From CAMLFJ01 sp035524955 (GTDB taxonomy: Bacteria > Methylomirabilota > Methylomirabilia > Rokubacteriales > CSP1-6), in assembly GCA_035524955.1 (NCBI GenBank), contig DATLFG010000041.1:1-64000 (forward strand): a stretch of 64,000 nucleotides of DNA, given 5' to 3'. The translations under genes were made by a program, and so were the position numbers. A model generated the notes under the pieces. That model was not told the origin of the DNA. It was given only the letters and a program-made list of their open reading frames with translations, and searched no databases. Every line of letters begins with the position of its first letter. Within the stretch, counting starts at the first letter, position 1. Shown in pieces: positions 14,877 to 23,200 of the stretch.

Positions 14877-17240
14877 GTGGAAACCCCGGGTGCGCCGCCC
14901 ACATTGCCCGAAGTCGTGTCCGCGGTGGTGACCGCGTGGCGGAATCTGGCCGCCTATCCCCCAGGCCACCCCGCCCGGTCCTCGGCGCTCGCCACCGCCC
15001 ATGCCCGCGTGCGCGCGTACCTGGCCGTCGCGAGCCCCCTGATGCTCGGGATCGGGCGAGACGGACTCGTCAGCGCCGGCAAGAAGATCCAGACTCCCCA
15101 GGTACGGGCCTTCGCGCGCGCTCTCTATCGGCGCAACGGCGGCCTGCTGCGGATCGAAGAGGACGTGGAGCTTGCCGAGCTCGAGCGTTTCCTGGCCATC
15201 CTGGGCGACACCGGGCCCGCCCGCGACCAGCCGATTACCGGCGACGAGCTGCCGGCCGCCGGCATCACGCGCATCTCGGTCTCGGCCATCGACTACAGCG
15301 CGCTGGTGACGACCACGGACCTGACGCCGACCGGGGCGGAGGAGGGCTCGCTCTGGGACGGGCTCCTGGAGTCGCTGCTGGCCGCGGAGCCGATAGGGAC
15401 CGGGGCCGACGTCTCGGGCCCGCGCGAGCGCACCTCGGCCGACACCATCGCCTCCCTGTTCCGCGGCGGGCCCGGCACGGGTGGACCCGGCGCCGGCGGA
15501 CCGGGGGGCGGGGGCCCGGGCGGTGGAGGAACCGGGGGCCCGGGCGGTGGGGGCGCCGGCGGTCGAGGCTGGGGCGGGGGCGGGAGTGGACGGGGAAGCG
15601 GCCGGGGCGGCGGCGGGTTCGACTCGGCAGGCGCGGCGGCGGGGCCGGGCGGCCGCCTCGGCATGGCCGCCGCGTACACCCTCGCCGGCCTGATAGGCAC
15701 CCGCCTGGAGAGCGCCGACAGCGACGAGCGGGAGAAGCTCGCGCCGCAGATCATCCAGCTCCTCCGGGCGCTCCCCGGCGAGGTCCGCGAGCCGGTGCTG
15801 GCCGCCGCGCTCCGGACGCTCACCCGCGAGGACACCGCGAGCGCGCACCTGGCCAGCCTGGCCGCGGCTCTCCCGGCCGCCGACGTGCTCCGGGGTCTGC
15901 GCCGGCTCGCGCGCGAGCAGGGCCAGCTCTCGAGCCACGCGCTCCAGATGGCCCAGGCGCTGGCCGAGGCGCACGAGACGATGGGGCCGGCGCCGGCGCT
16001 GCCCGAGCCGCCCGCGGACTTCGCGGAGATGGCCGCGCTGTTCCGCGAGGAGGACGTGGACCGTTACAACCCCGAGGACCATCGCGCGCTGCTGGCCCAG
16101 AAGCCCACGGTGGACCTGGACGCGATCGCGGTCGACCTGACCGCCGATCCCGACGCCTTCGGGCCCGACACCGAGAGCGACGATGCCATCGAGCGACGTG
16201 TCGTCACGACGCTGCTCGACATGACCGCGGGCTCGCCCGACGTCGTACAGCCGCTCGTCCTCGGCCGCCTGCGGGAGATCTTCGTCCGCTCGCTCCAGCT
16301 GAGCCGCTTCGCCCAGGCCGTCGGCATCATTCGCGCCGTGCGCGAGCTGGCCGCGGACCCGAGCCTGGCGGCGCGGCGCGAGGCGCTCGACGAGTTCCTG
16401 GTCAATCTCGCCGACGCCCCCTCCCTGGCCGCCCTCGTGGCCGCGAGCCGGCAGCCGGGCGGGCCCCCCTTCGTCCAGGTGCAGACCCTGGTCCTGGCGC
16501 TGGGCGCCTCGGCGGCCCGCGGGCTCCTCGAGGCGCTGGCCGCCGAGGAGGATCGGGGGCGCCGCCTGCGGCTGATCGAGCTCGCGGCCTCGCTGGGCCC
16601 CGCCATCGTGCCGGAGACGCGGCGCCTGCTCGCGGATCCGCGCTGGTACGTGGTGCGGAACATGGTGCTGCTCCTCCGGCGGGTGCAGGACCGCTCGGCC
16701 ATGAGCGAGATCCTGCGCTGCGCCGATCACGCGGACCTCCGGGTGCGGCTCGAGGCCATCCGCGCGCTATTCACCTTCGACTCCAAGGTGCCGCGCGAGC
16801 TGCTCGCGCGGACCATCAACCACCCCGACCCGAGGCTGGCGGAGGCGGCCGTGCTGCTCAGCGGCCAGCACGGCATCACCCAGGCCACCGACCTGCTGGT
16901 GGAGATCCTGCGCCGATGGGACCTCTTCGGGCGGAAGCGCTCGATGCGGCTCAAGGCGCTCCGGGCCCTGGCCGACCTGGGCGACCCGGCCGTGCTGCCG
17001 CGGCTCGGCCGCTTCTTCTGCGAGTGGCCGTTCCCGCTGGTGGCGATCGAGGAGCGCCGGTCCGCCTACCGGTACCTGAGCGCCTACGACTCCGGCGCCC
17101 GCGGCCCTTGGGTGGCACGGGGCAAGAGGTCCCGGGATCCCGTGATCCGCGACATCTGCCGTGGGCTCGCGAAGGCGGACCCCTGCACCCCGGCCGAGAG
17201 CGCCCCGGCCGGTGGCGCGCCGGGAAGCGACCCGGAATGA
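14877..17240 (+). CDS. HEAT-repeat-like protein with glycine-rich linker
   Basis: About 787 residues from the GTG at 14877. An N-terminal alpha/beta module (about 1-110, with AAYPPGHPARS and FARALYRRNGGLLRIEEDVE) resembles the start of the next protein. A Gly/Pro linker (about 195-255) follows, then helical HEAT-like repeats to the end (for example RWYVVRNMVLLLRR, HADLRVRLEAIRALFTFD, HPDPRLAEAAVLL). I chose GTG 14877 because it aligns with the start of the HD-GYP protein and lies 13 bases after a -10-like TAGACT; ATG 14841 and TTG 14832 are alternatives. It overlaps the HD-GYP gene by ATGA. A scaffold role for that signalling enzyme is inference. Confidence 0.8.
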   Translation: METPGAPPTLPEVVSAVVTAWRNLAAYPPGHPARSSALATAHARVRAYLAVASPLMLGIGRDGLVSAGKKIQTPQVRAFARALYRRNGGLLRIEEDVELAELERFLAILGDTGPARDQPITGDELPAAGITRISVSAIDYSALVTTTDLTPTGAEEGSLWDGLLESLLAAEPIGTGADVSGPRERTSADTIASLFRGGPGTGGPGAGGPGGGGPGGGGTGGPGGGGAGGRGWGGGGSGRGSGRGGGGFDSAGAAAGPGGRLGMAAAYTLAGLIGTRLESADSDEREKLAPQIIQLLRALPGEVREPVLAAALRTLTREDTASAHLASLAAALPAADVLRGLRRLAREQGQLSSHALQMAQALAEAHETMGPAPALPEPPADFAEMAALFREEDVDRYNPEDHRALLAQKPTVDLDAIAVDLTADPDAFGPDTESDDAIERRVVTTLLDMTAGSPDVVQPLVLGRLREIFVRSLQLSRFAQAVGIIRAVRELAADPSLAARREALDEFLVNLADAPSLAALVAASRQPGGPPFVQVQTLVLALGASAARGLLEALAAEEDRGRRLRLIELAASLGPAIVPETRRLLADPRWYVVRNMVLLLRRVQDRSAMSEILRCADHADLRVRLEAIRALFTFDSKVPRELLARTINHPDPRLAEAAVLLSGQHGITQATDLLVEILRRWDLFGRKRSMRLKALRALADLGDPAVLPRLGRFFCEWPFPLVAIEERRSAYRYLSAYDSGARGPWVARGKRSRDPVIRDICRGLAKADPCTPAESAPAGGAPGSDPE

Positions 17241-18439
17241 GCGAGCCGACGATTCCGGGTGCGCTCTCCGCGGTGGACCGGCTGGTGGTCAGCCTCGTCG
17301 CCGGGATCAACATGCGCGCGCTCTACGCCTCCGAGCACCCGGCGCTCGCCAGCCACGTGGACCGCATCATGGAAGCGGTGACCGCGGCCTGCCAGGAGCG
17401 GCAGCAGGATTCGCTCACGTTCCTGGTGGTCGGGCAGGATCTGGTGGTGGAGACGCAGCCCCTGCGGACGGGGAGCCTCTATCACCAGCAGTTCATCCGG
17501 GCGCTCACCCGCCGCGGGGTCGAACGGCTGACGGTGGCGCGCGGCCTCGAGGCCGAGGAATGCGTGCGCTTCCTGACCCCGATGGCGCTCGGCGGCGTGC
17601 CGGTGTCCACCCGGTACATCACGGTGGGCCGGGTCGAGCTACAGGCCGCCGGGCTCGAGGAGGGCCCCGGCCCCGGGACCGGCGCGGGCGGAGGACCGGG
17701 CGCGGGGCCGGGGGGCGACTCCGCGATCGAGGCGCTGACCGCGCAGAGCGTGGACGGCGCGCGCGATGCCTTCACCGAGTTCCGCACCGACCGGCGCGGC
17801 GGCCTCGTGCGCCTCGAGCAGGTGGTGTGGAGCCTCATGGACGCGCTCCAGCGGGCCACGCGCGAGATCCTGCCCCTGGCCCCGCTCAAGACGCACGACG
17901 ACTACACCTTCGTACACTCGGTGAACGTCTCGCTCCTCACCCTGGCCCAGGCGCGCTCGTTCGGCATCGAGGGGGCCCGGCTGCACGCCATCGGGCTCGC
18001 CGCCTTCTTGCACGACATCGGCAAGCTCAAGATCCCGCTCGAGGTGCTCAACAAGCCAGGCAAGCTCGAGGGCGACGAGTGGCGGATCATGATGGGCCAC
18101 GCCCAGGAGGGCGCCACCCACCTCTGCGGCGTCGAGGGCAGCCATCCCCTCACCATCCTGGTCGCCTACGAGCACCACATGCGCTATGACGGCCAGCCGA
18201 ACTATCCGCTGCCGCGCATCGGCCGCCGGCCCACCCTGGCGAGCCAGATGACCGCCATCTCCGACGTCTACGACGCGATCTGTACCACGCGCCCGTACGC
18301 GAAGGCCCGCTCGCGCGGGTTCGCGGTGAGCGTGCTCACCGGGCGCGTGGGCACCTTCCACAGCCCCGCGCTGGTGGCAAACTTCGTCCGCATGGTCGGC
18401 GTCGAACCCACCCGCCCCCCGGCGGAGACGGCCGGGTAG
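17237..18439 (+). CDS. HD-GYP-like phosphodiesterase domain protein
   Basis: A 400-residue protein. Residues 1-130 form a module similar to the start of the HEAT protein (ALYASEHPALASHV, FIRALTRRGVERLTVARGLEAEE). A Gly-rich linker (about 140-160) follows, then an HD-GYP-type domain with HDIGKLKIP, MMGHAQEGATHL, YEHHMRYDGQ and ISDVYDAICTTRPY. Metal-ligand His and Asp residues are present, but the GYP signature is altered: the usual HHERYDGxGYP is HHMRYDGQPNYP. Such domains cleave cyclic di-GMP or, when degenerate, act as effectors. No membrane segment is seen. It overlaps the previous gene by four bases and leads into pssA. Confidence 0.85.
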   Translation: MSEPTIPGALSAVDRLVVSLVAGINMRALYASEHPALASHVDRIMEAVTAACQERQQDSLTFLVVGQDLVVETQPLRTGSLYHQQFIRALTRRGVERLTVARGLEAEECVRFLTPMALGGVPVSTRYITVGRVELQAAGLEEGPGPGTGAGGGPGAGPGGDSAIEALTAQSVDGARDAFTEFRTDRRGGLVRLEQVVWSLMDALQRATREILPLAPLKTHDDYTFVHSVNVSLLTLAQARSFGIEGARLHAIGLAAFLHDIGKLKIPLEVLNKPGKLEGDEWRIMMGHAQEGATHLCGVEGSHPLTILVAYEHHMRYDGQPNYPLPRIGRRPTLASQMTAISDVYDAICTTRPYAKARSRGFAVSVLTGRVGTFHSPALVANFVRMVGVEPTRPPAETAG

Positions 18440-18449
18440 GAGAGCCCTC

Positions 18450-19055
18450 GTGGCGGGGACCGGTCGGCACTTCTCGATGATCCGCAGCTTTCACCTGGCG
18501 GATCTCTTCACCATCGCCAACGGCTTCTGCGGCGTGGCCGCCCTGTTCCAGGCCATGGGCTTCCTCGCCGGAGGCGAGCGCTGGCGCGTCGACGTGGCGG
18601 CCGGGCTCATCGTCCTGGCCCTGCTCTTCGATGTGCTCGACGGGCGCATCGCGCGCTGGCGGCACCGCGCGTCGCCGATGGGGCGCGAGCTCGACTCCCT
18701 GGCCGACGTGATCTCGTTCGGGGTGGCCCCGGCCGGGATCGCGTACGCTGCGGGGCTGCGGAGCGCGGTCGACCAGATCATCCTCATGTATTTCGTCGGC
18801 TGCGGCGTGAGCCGGCTCGCCCGCTACAACGTCACCGCGGAGGCCCTCGCGACCGAGACCGGCAAGGTGCGCTACTTCGAGGGTACGCCGATCCCGACCA
18901 GCGTCGTCCCGCTCGGGCTGCTGCTGCTGGCCTTCCACCGCGAGACCCTGTATCCGGTCACGATCGGCGGGCTCGAGCTGCATCTGGTCGGCCTGCTCTT
19001 CCTGCTGTCGGGCAGCCTGATGATCAGCAAGACCCTCAAGGTCCCGAAGCCGTAG
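18450..19055 (+). CDS. pssA: CDP-diacylglycerol-serine O-phosphatidyltransferase (CDP-alcohol phosphatidyltransferase)
   Basis: A 201-residue integral membrane protein with about six hydrophobic segments. It carries the family signature in DVLDGRIARWRHRASPMG followed by RELDSLADVISFG, the metal- and CDP-binding D-G-x2-A-R-x8-G-x3-D-x3-D pattern. The layout (DLFTIANGFCGVAALF near the start) and size match bacterial type-II phosphatidylserine synthases. It starts with GTG after AGGAGAG; ATG at 18477 is the alternative. It is 10 bases behind the HD-GYP gene. No phosphatidylserine decarboxylase gene is next to it, so a sister substrate such as inositol phosphate is not fully excluded. Confidence 0.82.
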   Translation: MAGTGRHFSMIRSFHLADLFTIANGFCGVAALFQAMGFLAGGERWRVDVAAGLIVLALLFDVLDGRIARWRHRASPMGRELDSLADVISFGVAPAGIAYAAGLRSAVDQIILMYFVGCGVSRLARYNVTAEALATETGKVRYFEGTPIPTSVVPLGLLLLAFHRETLYPVTIGGLELHLVGLLFLLSGSLMISKTLKVPKP

Positions 19056-19059
19056 GGCC

Positions 19060-19791
19060 ATGACCGGGCGCCGGCGAATCGGGGTGCTGGTCCCGCCGGG
19101 GAACCCGACGGTGGAGCCCGAGCTCTACCGGATGGCGCCGCCCGGCGTCAGCCTGCACTTCGCCCGGCTGCCGGCGCCCCCATCGGACGGCTCGCCCGGT
19201 CGCGCGGCCTCCATGGAAGAGCGCACGCGCGCCTATCACGAGGGCCTCGACGGGCCGGCGCGGGCGCTCGGCCTCGTGCGCCCCGCGATCGTGGTGCTGG
19301 CCCACACCGCCACGAGCTACATGCTCGGCTGGGGGCGCGAGCAGCCGCTGGTCGACCGCGTCACCTCACTCTGCCGCGCGCCCGCCCTGCTCGCCGCGCA
19401 CGCGGTGCGGGCCGCGCTCCGCCATCTGGGCGTGACGCGCCTCGCGCTCGGCACGCCGTATCCGGAATCGATCAGCCGGCAGGGTCGCGCGTACTGGGAG
19501 GCGGCGGGCTTCCAGATCGTCGGCCATCACCGCCTCGCGGGAGTGGCCAGCATCTACGATGAGCCCGAGGAGCGCGCGGCCGAGCTCGCGCGCCGGGCCG
19601 ACGCGCCCGAGGCGCAGGCGGTGCTGATCAGCGGGACGGGGCTGCCGACCGTGTCGGCGCTCGAGGGCCTCGAGCGCGAGCTGGGCAAGCCCGTGATCAG
19701 CAGCAACCAGGCGTGTCTGTGGCGGGCGCTCCGTCTGGTCGGCGTGGGCGATCCGGTGGCGGGATTCGGGCGGCTGCTCCGGGAGGGCTGA
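19060..19791 (+). CDS. Asp/Glu racemase-superfamily protein lacking the catalytic cysteines
   Basis: A 243-residue relative of maleate isomerases and arylmalonate decarboxylases (start RRIGVLVPPGNPTVEPEL, then TRLALGTPYPESISRQGRAYWEAAG, VISSNQACLWRALRLVGV). In the positions where the two catalytic Cys are expected there is LAHTATSY and ISGTGLPT, so both appear to be replaced (Ala or Thr, and Gly). It lies four bases after pssA and ends the HEAT/HD-GYP/pssA operon. It may use another mechanism, or bind rather than convert a ligand. Compare the intact paralogue at 3336-4091. Confidence 0.78.
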   Translation: MTGRRRIGVLVPPGNPTVEPELYRMAPPGVSLHFARLPAPPSDGSPGRAASMEERTRAYHEGLDGPARALGLVRPAIVVLAHTATSYMLGWGREQPLVDRVTSLCRAPALLAAHAVRAALRHLGVTRLALGTPYPESISRQGRAYWEAAGFQIVGHHRLAGVASIYDEPEERAAELARRADAPEAQAVLISGTGLPTVSALEGLERELGKPVISSNQACLWRALRLVGVGDPVAGFGRLLREG

Positions 19792-20661
19792 TCAGCGACG
19801 CAGGCGCCTCAGCACGCCGACCACGCCCTGCTCGCCGCCTCGCTGCGCGGTCAGGACCTGCACGCCGGCGGCCAGCGCGGGCCCGAGGTCGGGATCCTGC
19901 GGGTCGAGCGGGCCGTCGTGGAGCGCGTCGAGCCCCTCGGCGGTCAGCGGGATGCCGTGGGCACGCGCGTAGATGAGGATGGCGAGCCGCGCGGTCTCGT
20001 TGTCGCGCGCGATGATCCGCCGGACCGTCTCCGCCACCGCACTCGCCGCCGCGTTGCCGTACAGCCAGCGCAGCGTATTGGTCAACGGGCTTCGCGGCCG
20101 GTCGAGGTGGCCGTCCAGGAGATCGGCCGCGAGCTGACCGATGTGGCCGAGCGCGTCGGCCCCGTCCCGCACCAGCGCCTCGCCGAGCTCGTCGAGCCGG
20201 CCGGGCGTCCTCGGAATATCGCGGACCAGCGCCCCGGGGAGCTGCTGCGTGAGCCGGACCACCGCGCTGGTGGTGCCGGCCGCGTCGCTGAAGAACTCGC
20301 CGCTCCGGAGCAGATCGAGGACCTTCGCGGCTTCCTCCGGCGTGACGGGCAGCCCGGGGCGGGCGATGTCGCCGCCCACCTGGAGCGCGCGGATCAGGAC
20401 ATCCTCGCTCCCCGCCTCCGCCGGCGGCTTGCGGAACACGAAGAGCTGCTGCAGCGCGTGACGGAGCCGCTCGCCGTCGGCCCCGCCCACCTGCGCGGCC
20501 ACCTGATCGAGCAGGTCGGTCAGGGGCGCCGGAGCCGGCGCCTGCCCGGCGCCGAGCACCGCGAGCGCGGCGGGGAAGTCCAGCCCCCGGAGCTGGTCGA
20601 CCAGCCGCTCACCCTGGATCCGGTCGACCGCGGCGTTCCAGAGACCGTCGAATCCCTTCAT
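19792..20661 (-). CDS. Hypothetical helical protein
   Basis: A 289-residue protein that I do not recognise. The ATG at 20661 (MKGFDGLWNAAVDRIQGERL) is preceded by a GGGGGGTGG ribosome site. The sequence is mostly amphipathic helix, rich in Leu, Ala, Asp and Arg, without signal peptide or clear membrane spans; short motifs are GLDFPAALAVLGAG and TPEEAAKVLDLLRSGEFFSDAAG. The stop codon TGA is directly adjacent to the stop of the convergent racemase-like gene. Its promoter region holds a copy of the GA-rich repeat (20668-20706). Function unknown. Confidence 0.6.
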   Translation of the reverse strand: MKGFDGLWNAAVDRIQGERLVDQLRGLDFPAALAVLGAGQAPAPAPLTDLLDQVAAQVGGADGERLRHALQQLFVFRKPPAEAGSEDVLIRALQVGGDIARPGLPVTPEEAAKVLDLLRSGEFFSDAAGTTSAVVRLTQQLPGALVRDIPRTPGRLDELGEALVRDGADALGHIGQLAADLLDGHLDRPRSPLTNTLRWLYGNAAASAVAETVRRIIARDNETARLAILIYARAHGIPLTAEGLDALHDGPLDPQDPDLGPALAAGVQVLTAQRGGEQGVVGVLRRLRR

Positions 20662-20667
20662 CGCGCC

Positions 20668-20706
20668 ACCCCCCGGCCGGGGAGAGGATGACGGGGGGCC
20701 GTCACC
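20668..20706. repeat. Partial GA-rich repeat copy
   Basis: CCCCGGCCGGGGAGAGGATG followed by a G-run and CGTCACC is similar to the right part of the copy at 13355-13516 (GAGGGGAGAGGATGTC, then a G-run and GGTCACT). The 15-bp tandem units are absent. It lies seven bases upstream of the hypothetical gene start and includes its ribosome-binding region. Confidence 0.55.
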
Positions 20707-20734
20707 AGGGTCGCCGGCAGGGCCGCGCGGAGCG

Positions 20735-21115
20735 TCATCGCGAAGAGGCGGGAGGCCGCTCCTCGATCGCGTCCACCCGGTCGGCGTAGAAGGCCAGATA
20801 TCCGGCGATGGGCGCCATGTCGTCATACGGCGTCTCGTAGCTCCACACCGCGTTCTCCACGGTGCGCGCGCCGCTCCGGATGCTCCAGTAAGACGCGTCG
20901 CCCTTGTAGGGGCAGTGTGTCACGAGGTCGGTCCGGACCAGACGCGTCATGTCCACGTCCTCCCGGGGCAGGTACGGCTGATCGGGCGTCCCCGGCGCCC
21001 GCATGACGAGCGCGCGGGTGGTGTCGGCGATGACCCGTCCATCCAGCCGGACGATCACCCGGTTCGGGCTCGGCGCGATCGTGATCCCCGCCGCGGCGGC
21101 GGGCCGGCGCGCCAT
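20735..21115 (-). CDS. DUF427 family protein
   Basis: A 126-residue beta-rich protein with the family's patterns RVIVRLDGRVIADT, PYLPREDVDM, THCPYKGDASYW (about 70-80) and YETPYDDMAPIAGYLAFYADRV. DUF427 proteins are small beta-tent proteins, often encoded with hydrolases or nitrile/aliphatic catabolic genes; the biochemical role is not settled. The ATG overlaps the stop of the upstream alpha/beta hydrolase by ATGA, so the two are co-translated. Length is normal. Confidence 0.85.
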   Translation of the reverse strand: MARRPAAAAGITIAPSPNRVIVRLDGRVIADTTRALVMRAPGTPDQPYLPREDVDMTRLVRTDLVTHCPYKGDASYWSIRSGARTVENAVWSYETPYDDMAPIAGYLAFYADRVDAIEERPPASSR

Positions 21116-21798
21116 CAGCCGAGCAACCGCACCAGCTCGTCGGGCTGGCTCAGCATCGGGTAGTGCCCGGTGTCCATCTCCGCGTAGCCGGCCTCGAGGC
21201 GCTCGGCCGTCCGGCGCTGGTGCGGCTCCGGCGGGTTCTTGGCGCGCCGGCACCGGATCACGCTCGCGGGCCACTTGCGCTCCCAGAAGTCCGCCAGCTC
21301 CATGGGGGCCTCGAGCGCCGCGATCGGGTGCGGGGTGTAACGCGCCAGCGCCCACGCGCGGGTGGCCGGCTCCAGATCCGCGAACATGCGGCTCTCCGCG
21401 TCGGCGGGCGTCGGCGCGATCGTCGCCGCGGTCACGTCGCCCGGGGGGCGGCTCACGATGTCGCTCACCTTCTCGCCCGGGAGCAGGGCCAGGGCATCCA
21501 CGAAGACCAGCCGGGCGATGCGGTCGGCAGCCAGCTCGGCCACCCGGCAGATGACCATGCCGCCCGAGCTCGTGCCGACGAGCACGACATCGTGGAGGTC
21601 CTCGTAGAAGAGCAGCCCGGCCACCTCCCGGGCGTGGGTGCCAACCGTGATACCGGGACGGACCTGATCGGCCCGCTCGGCGCAGCCGTCGAGCGTGGGC
21701 GCGTGGACCACGTGGCCGGCCGCGCGCAGGCGCTGGGCCACCGGCTTCCAGATCCAGCCTCCCTGGTAGGCTCCGTGAACCAGCACGTAGCTCGCCAT
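21115..21798 (-). CDS. Alpha/beta hydrolase (EstC / methylesterase-like)
   Basis: A 227-residue small alpha/beta hydrolase. The oxyanion motif LVHGAYQGGW is at residues 6-15, the nucleophile elbow VGTSSGGM supplies Ser, LVFVDALALLPGE may supply the acid and MDTGHYPMLSQPDEL gives the catalytic His. This arrangement is typical of plant methylesterase/hydroxynitrile lyase-like bacterial esterases. It is coupled to the downstream DUF427 gene. Its first 334 bases lie within the reading frame of the upstream dehydrogenase, in another frame; see that entry. The reading frame here is clean and family-like. Confidence 0.85.
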   Translation of the reverse strand: MASYVLVHGAYQGGWIWKPVAQRLRAAGHVVHAPTLDGCAERADQVRPGITVGTHAREVAGLLFYEDLHDVVLVGTSSGGMVICRVAELAADRIARLVFVDALALLPGEKVSDIVSRPPGDVTAATIAPTPADAESRMFADLEPATRAWALARYTPHPIAALEAPMELADFWERKWPASVIRCRRAKNPPEPHQRRTAERLEAGYAEMDTGHYPMLSQPDELVRLLG

Positions 21799-22700
21799 GG
21801 CGCTATCCCTATCCCGCCCACCGTCACGCCGGCGAGCCGCTCGTAGACCTTCACCACCGCGGAGCCGTCCTCCTTGTTGAGGCCGGCGGCCCGCGCCATC
21901 TGGTACACCTGCTGGGTCACGTTCGCAAGGAGCACCGGCACGCCGAGCTGCTTGGCGAAGGCGGTCTCCAACTCCTGGTCCTTGAACGAGATGTCCACGG
22001 TGCCGCCCGGCGAGAAGTCGCGCTTGAGGATCCGCGGCACGCGCATCTCGAACGCGAAGCTCGCACCCGTGCTGACCCGCACCACGTCGTAGATCGCCTG
22101 GGGGTCGAGCCCGGCTTTCACCCCGAGCACCAGCGCCTCCGCCACCGCGACCGTGTTGACCTGGATCAGCATGTTGTTCACGAGCTTCATGGCGAGCCCC
22201 TGCCCGAGCGCGCCCATGTGGAACACGTTGGCGCCCATCGCGCGGAAGAGGTCCTGGCAGGCCGCCACCGTCCGCGCATCGCCGCCCACGATGATCGAGA
22301 GCTCGCCGGAGGCGGCGCGCTCCGTGCCGCCGCTCACCGGCGCGTCGACCATCGCGATGCCGCGGGCCGCGAGCTGCTCCGCGAGCCGGCGCGCCACGAA
22401 CGGGTCGATGGTGCTCATGCAGGCCACGATGTGCCCGGCCCGCGCGGTGTGGATGATGCCGCGCTCGCCCGTGAGGACCGCCTCGGCCTGCGCGGTGGTC
22501 TCCACCATGCAGATCGTCCGATCGGCCTTGGCCGCCACGTCCGCGGGCGAGGACGCCAGGGCGGCGCCGCGCGTGCGCCACCGCTCGGCCTTCACGGGAT
22601 CGATGTCGTGGATCACGAGGGAGAAGCCGCGCTTGACCAGGTTGAGCGCCATCGGATCGCCCATGGCCCCGAGACCGATGAATCCGACTGTGCCGGGCAT
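21465..22700 (-). CDS. Beta-hydroxyacid dehydrogenase (HIBADH/GarR-like) with anomalous C-terminal extension
   Basis: The first 296 residues are a complete NAD(P)-dependent beta-hydroxyacid dehydrogenase: GFIGLGAMG (6-14), DAPVSGGTERAASGE (119-133), catalytic Lys172 in AMKLVNNM, and ISFKDQELE in the all-helical domain. The family ends here (ERLAGVTVGG). The open frame nevertheless continues 115 residues, out of frame through the start of the esterase gene. A one-base shift near 21825 would bring in a TAG stop, so an indel in the sequence is likely; a true long overlap is the other possibility. A -10-like TATAGT lies upstream on the minus strand (22742-22747), and AGGAGG precedes the ATG. Confidence 0.8.
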   Translation of the reverse strand: MPGTVGFIGLGAMGDPMALNLVKRGFSLVIHDIDPVKAERWRTRGAALASSPADVAAKADRTICMVETTAQAEAVLTGERGIIHTARAGHIVACMSTIDPFVARRLAEQLAARGIAMVDAPVSGGTERAASGELSIIVGGDARTVAACQDLFRAMGANVFHMGALGQGLAMKLVNNMLIQVNTVAVAEALVLGVKAGLDPQAIYDVVRVSTGASFAFEMRVPRILKRDFSPGGTVDISFKDQELETAFAKQLGVPVLLANVTQQVYQMARAAGLNKEDGSAVVKVYERLAGVTVGGIGIAPWRATCWFTEPTREAGSGSRWPSACARPATWSTRPRSTAAPSGPIRSVPVSRLAPTPGRWPGCSSTRTSTMSCSSARARAAWSSAGWPSWLPTASPGWSSWMPWPCSRARR

Positions 22701-22812
22701 AGCGCGCGCCTCCTCGAGTGAACGGATCGGTCGTCACCGGGACTATACCCCGGCCGATCCGCGACGGCGAGCGGGCCCGGTCGGGATCTGCGCCCAGCCC
22801 CCGTCCTGGGTC

Positions 22813-23001
22813 CTAGTCGGGCGCCTTCGGCATGATGATCCAGAGGATGATGTAGGCCAGGATGCCGGGGAACGCGACCGACACGGCCGAGACCACCACG
22901 TACAGGATGCGGACCAGGGTCGGATCCCAGCCGAGCCACTCCGCGATGCCGCCGCAGACTCCCGCGATCATCTTGTGCCGGCGCGAGCGCTGGAGCGGCA
23001 C
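22813..23001 (-). CDS. PspC-domain membrane protein
   Basis: A 62-residue PspC-domain protein. RHKMIAGVCGGIAEWLGWDP (about 8-27) is the conserved amphipathic start, followed by a hydrophobic span YIILWIIMP at the end. PspC proteins sense membrane stress and, in proteobacteria, help activate the phage-shock response. Here it stands alone without pspA. The next minus-strand gene upstream (23201-23539) encodes a protein with an N-terminal membrane span and a coiled coil, a layout like PspB, so the two may cooperate; this is inference. Confidence 0.88.
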   Translation of the reverse strand: MPLQRSRRHKMIAGVCGGIAEWLGWDPTLVRILYVVVSAVSVAFPGILAYIILWIIMPKAPD

Positions 23002-23200
23002 GGTGGGCCCCTATTCGGTGACGGCGCCCGCGGCGTTCCGGGTGATGTCGCGCGGCCTGACGCAGCCGGTCATCGGCCTGCGGGACGGCCCGGCCGCCAC
23101 GCAGGGCCCGCCGTCTCCACCCGGATCTCGTTACACGCGGGGCCGGAGCACGACGCCGCCTCGGCCGGCGACGCCCGCAGCCGCGCGAGCGGGAGGGCGA

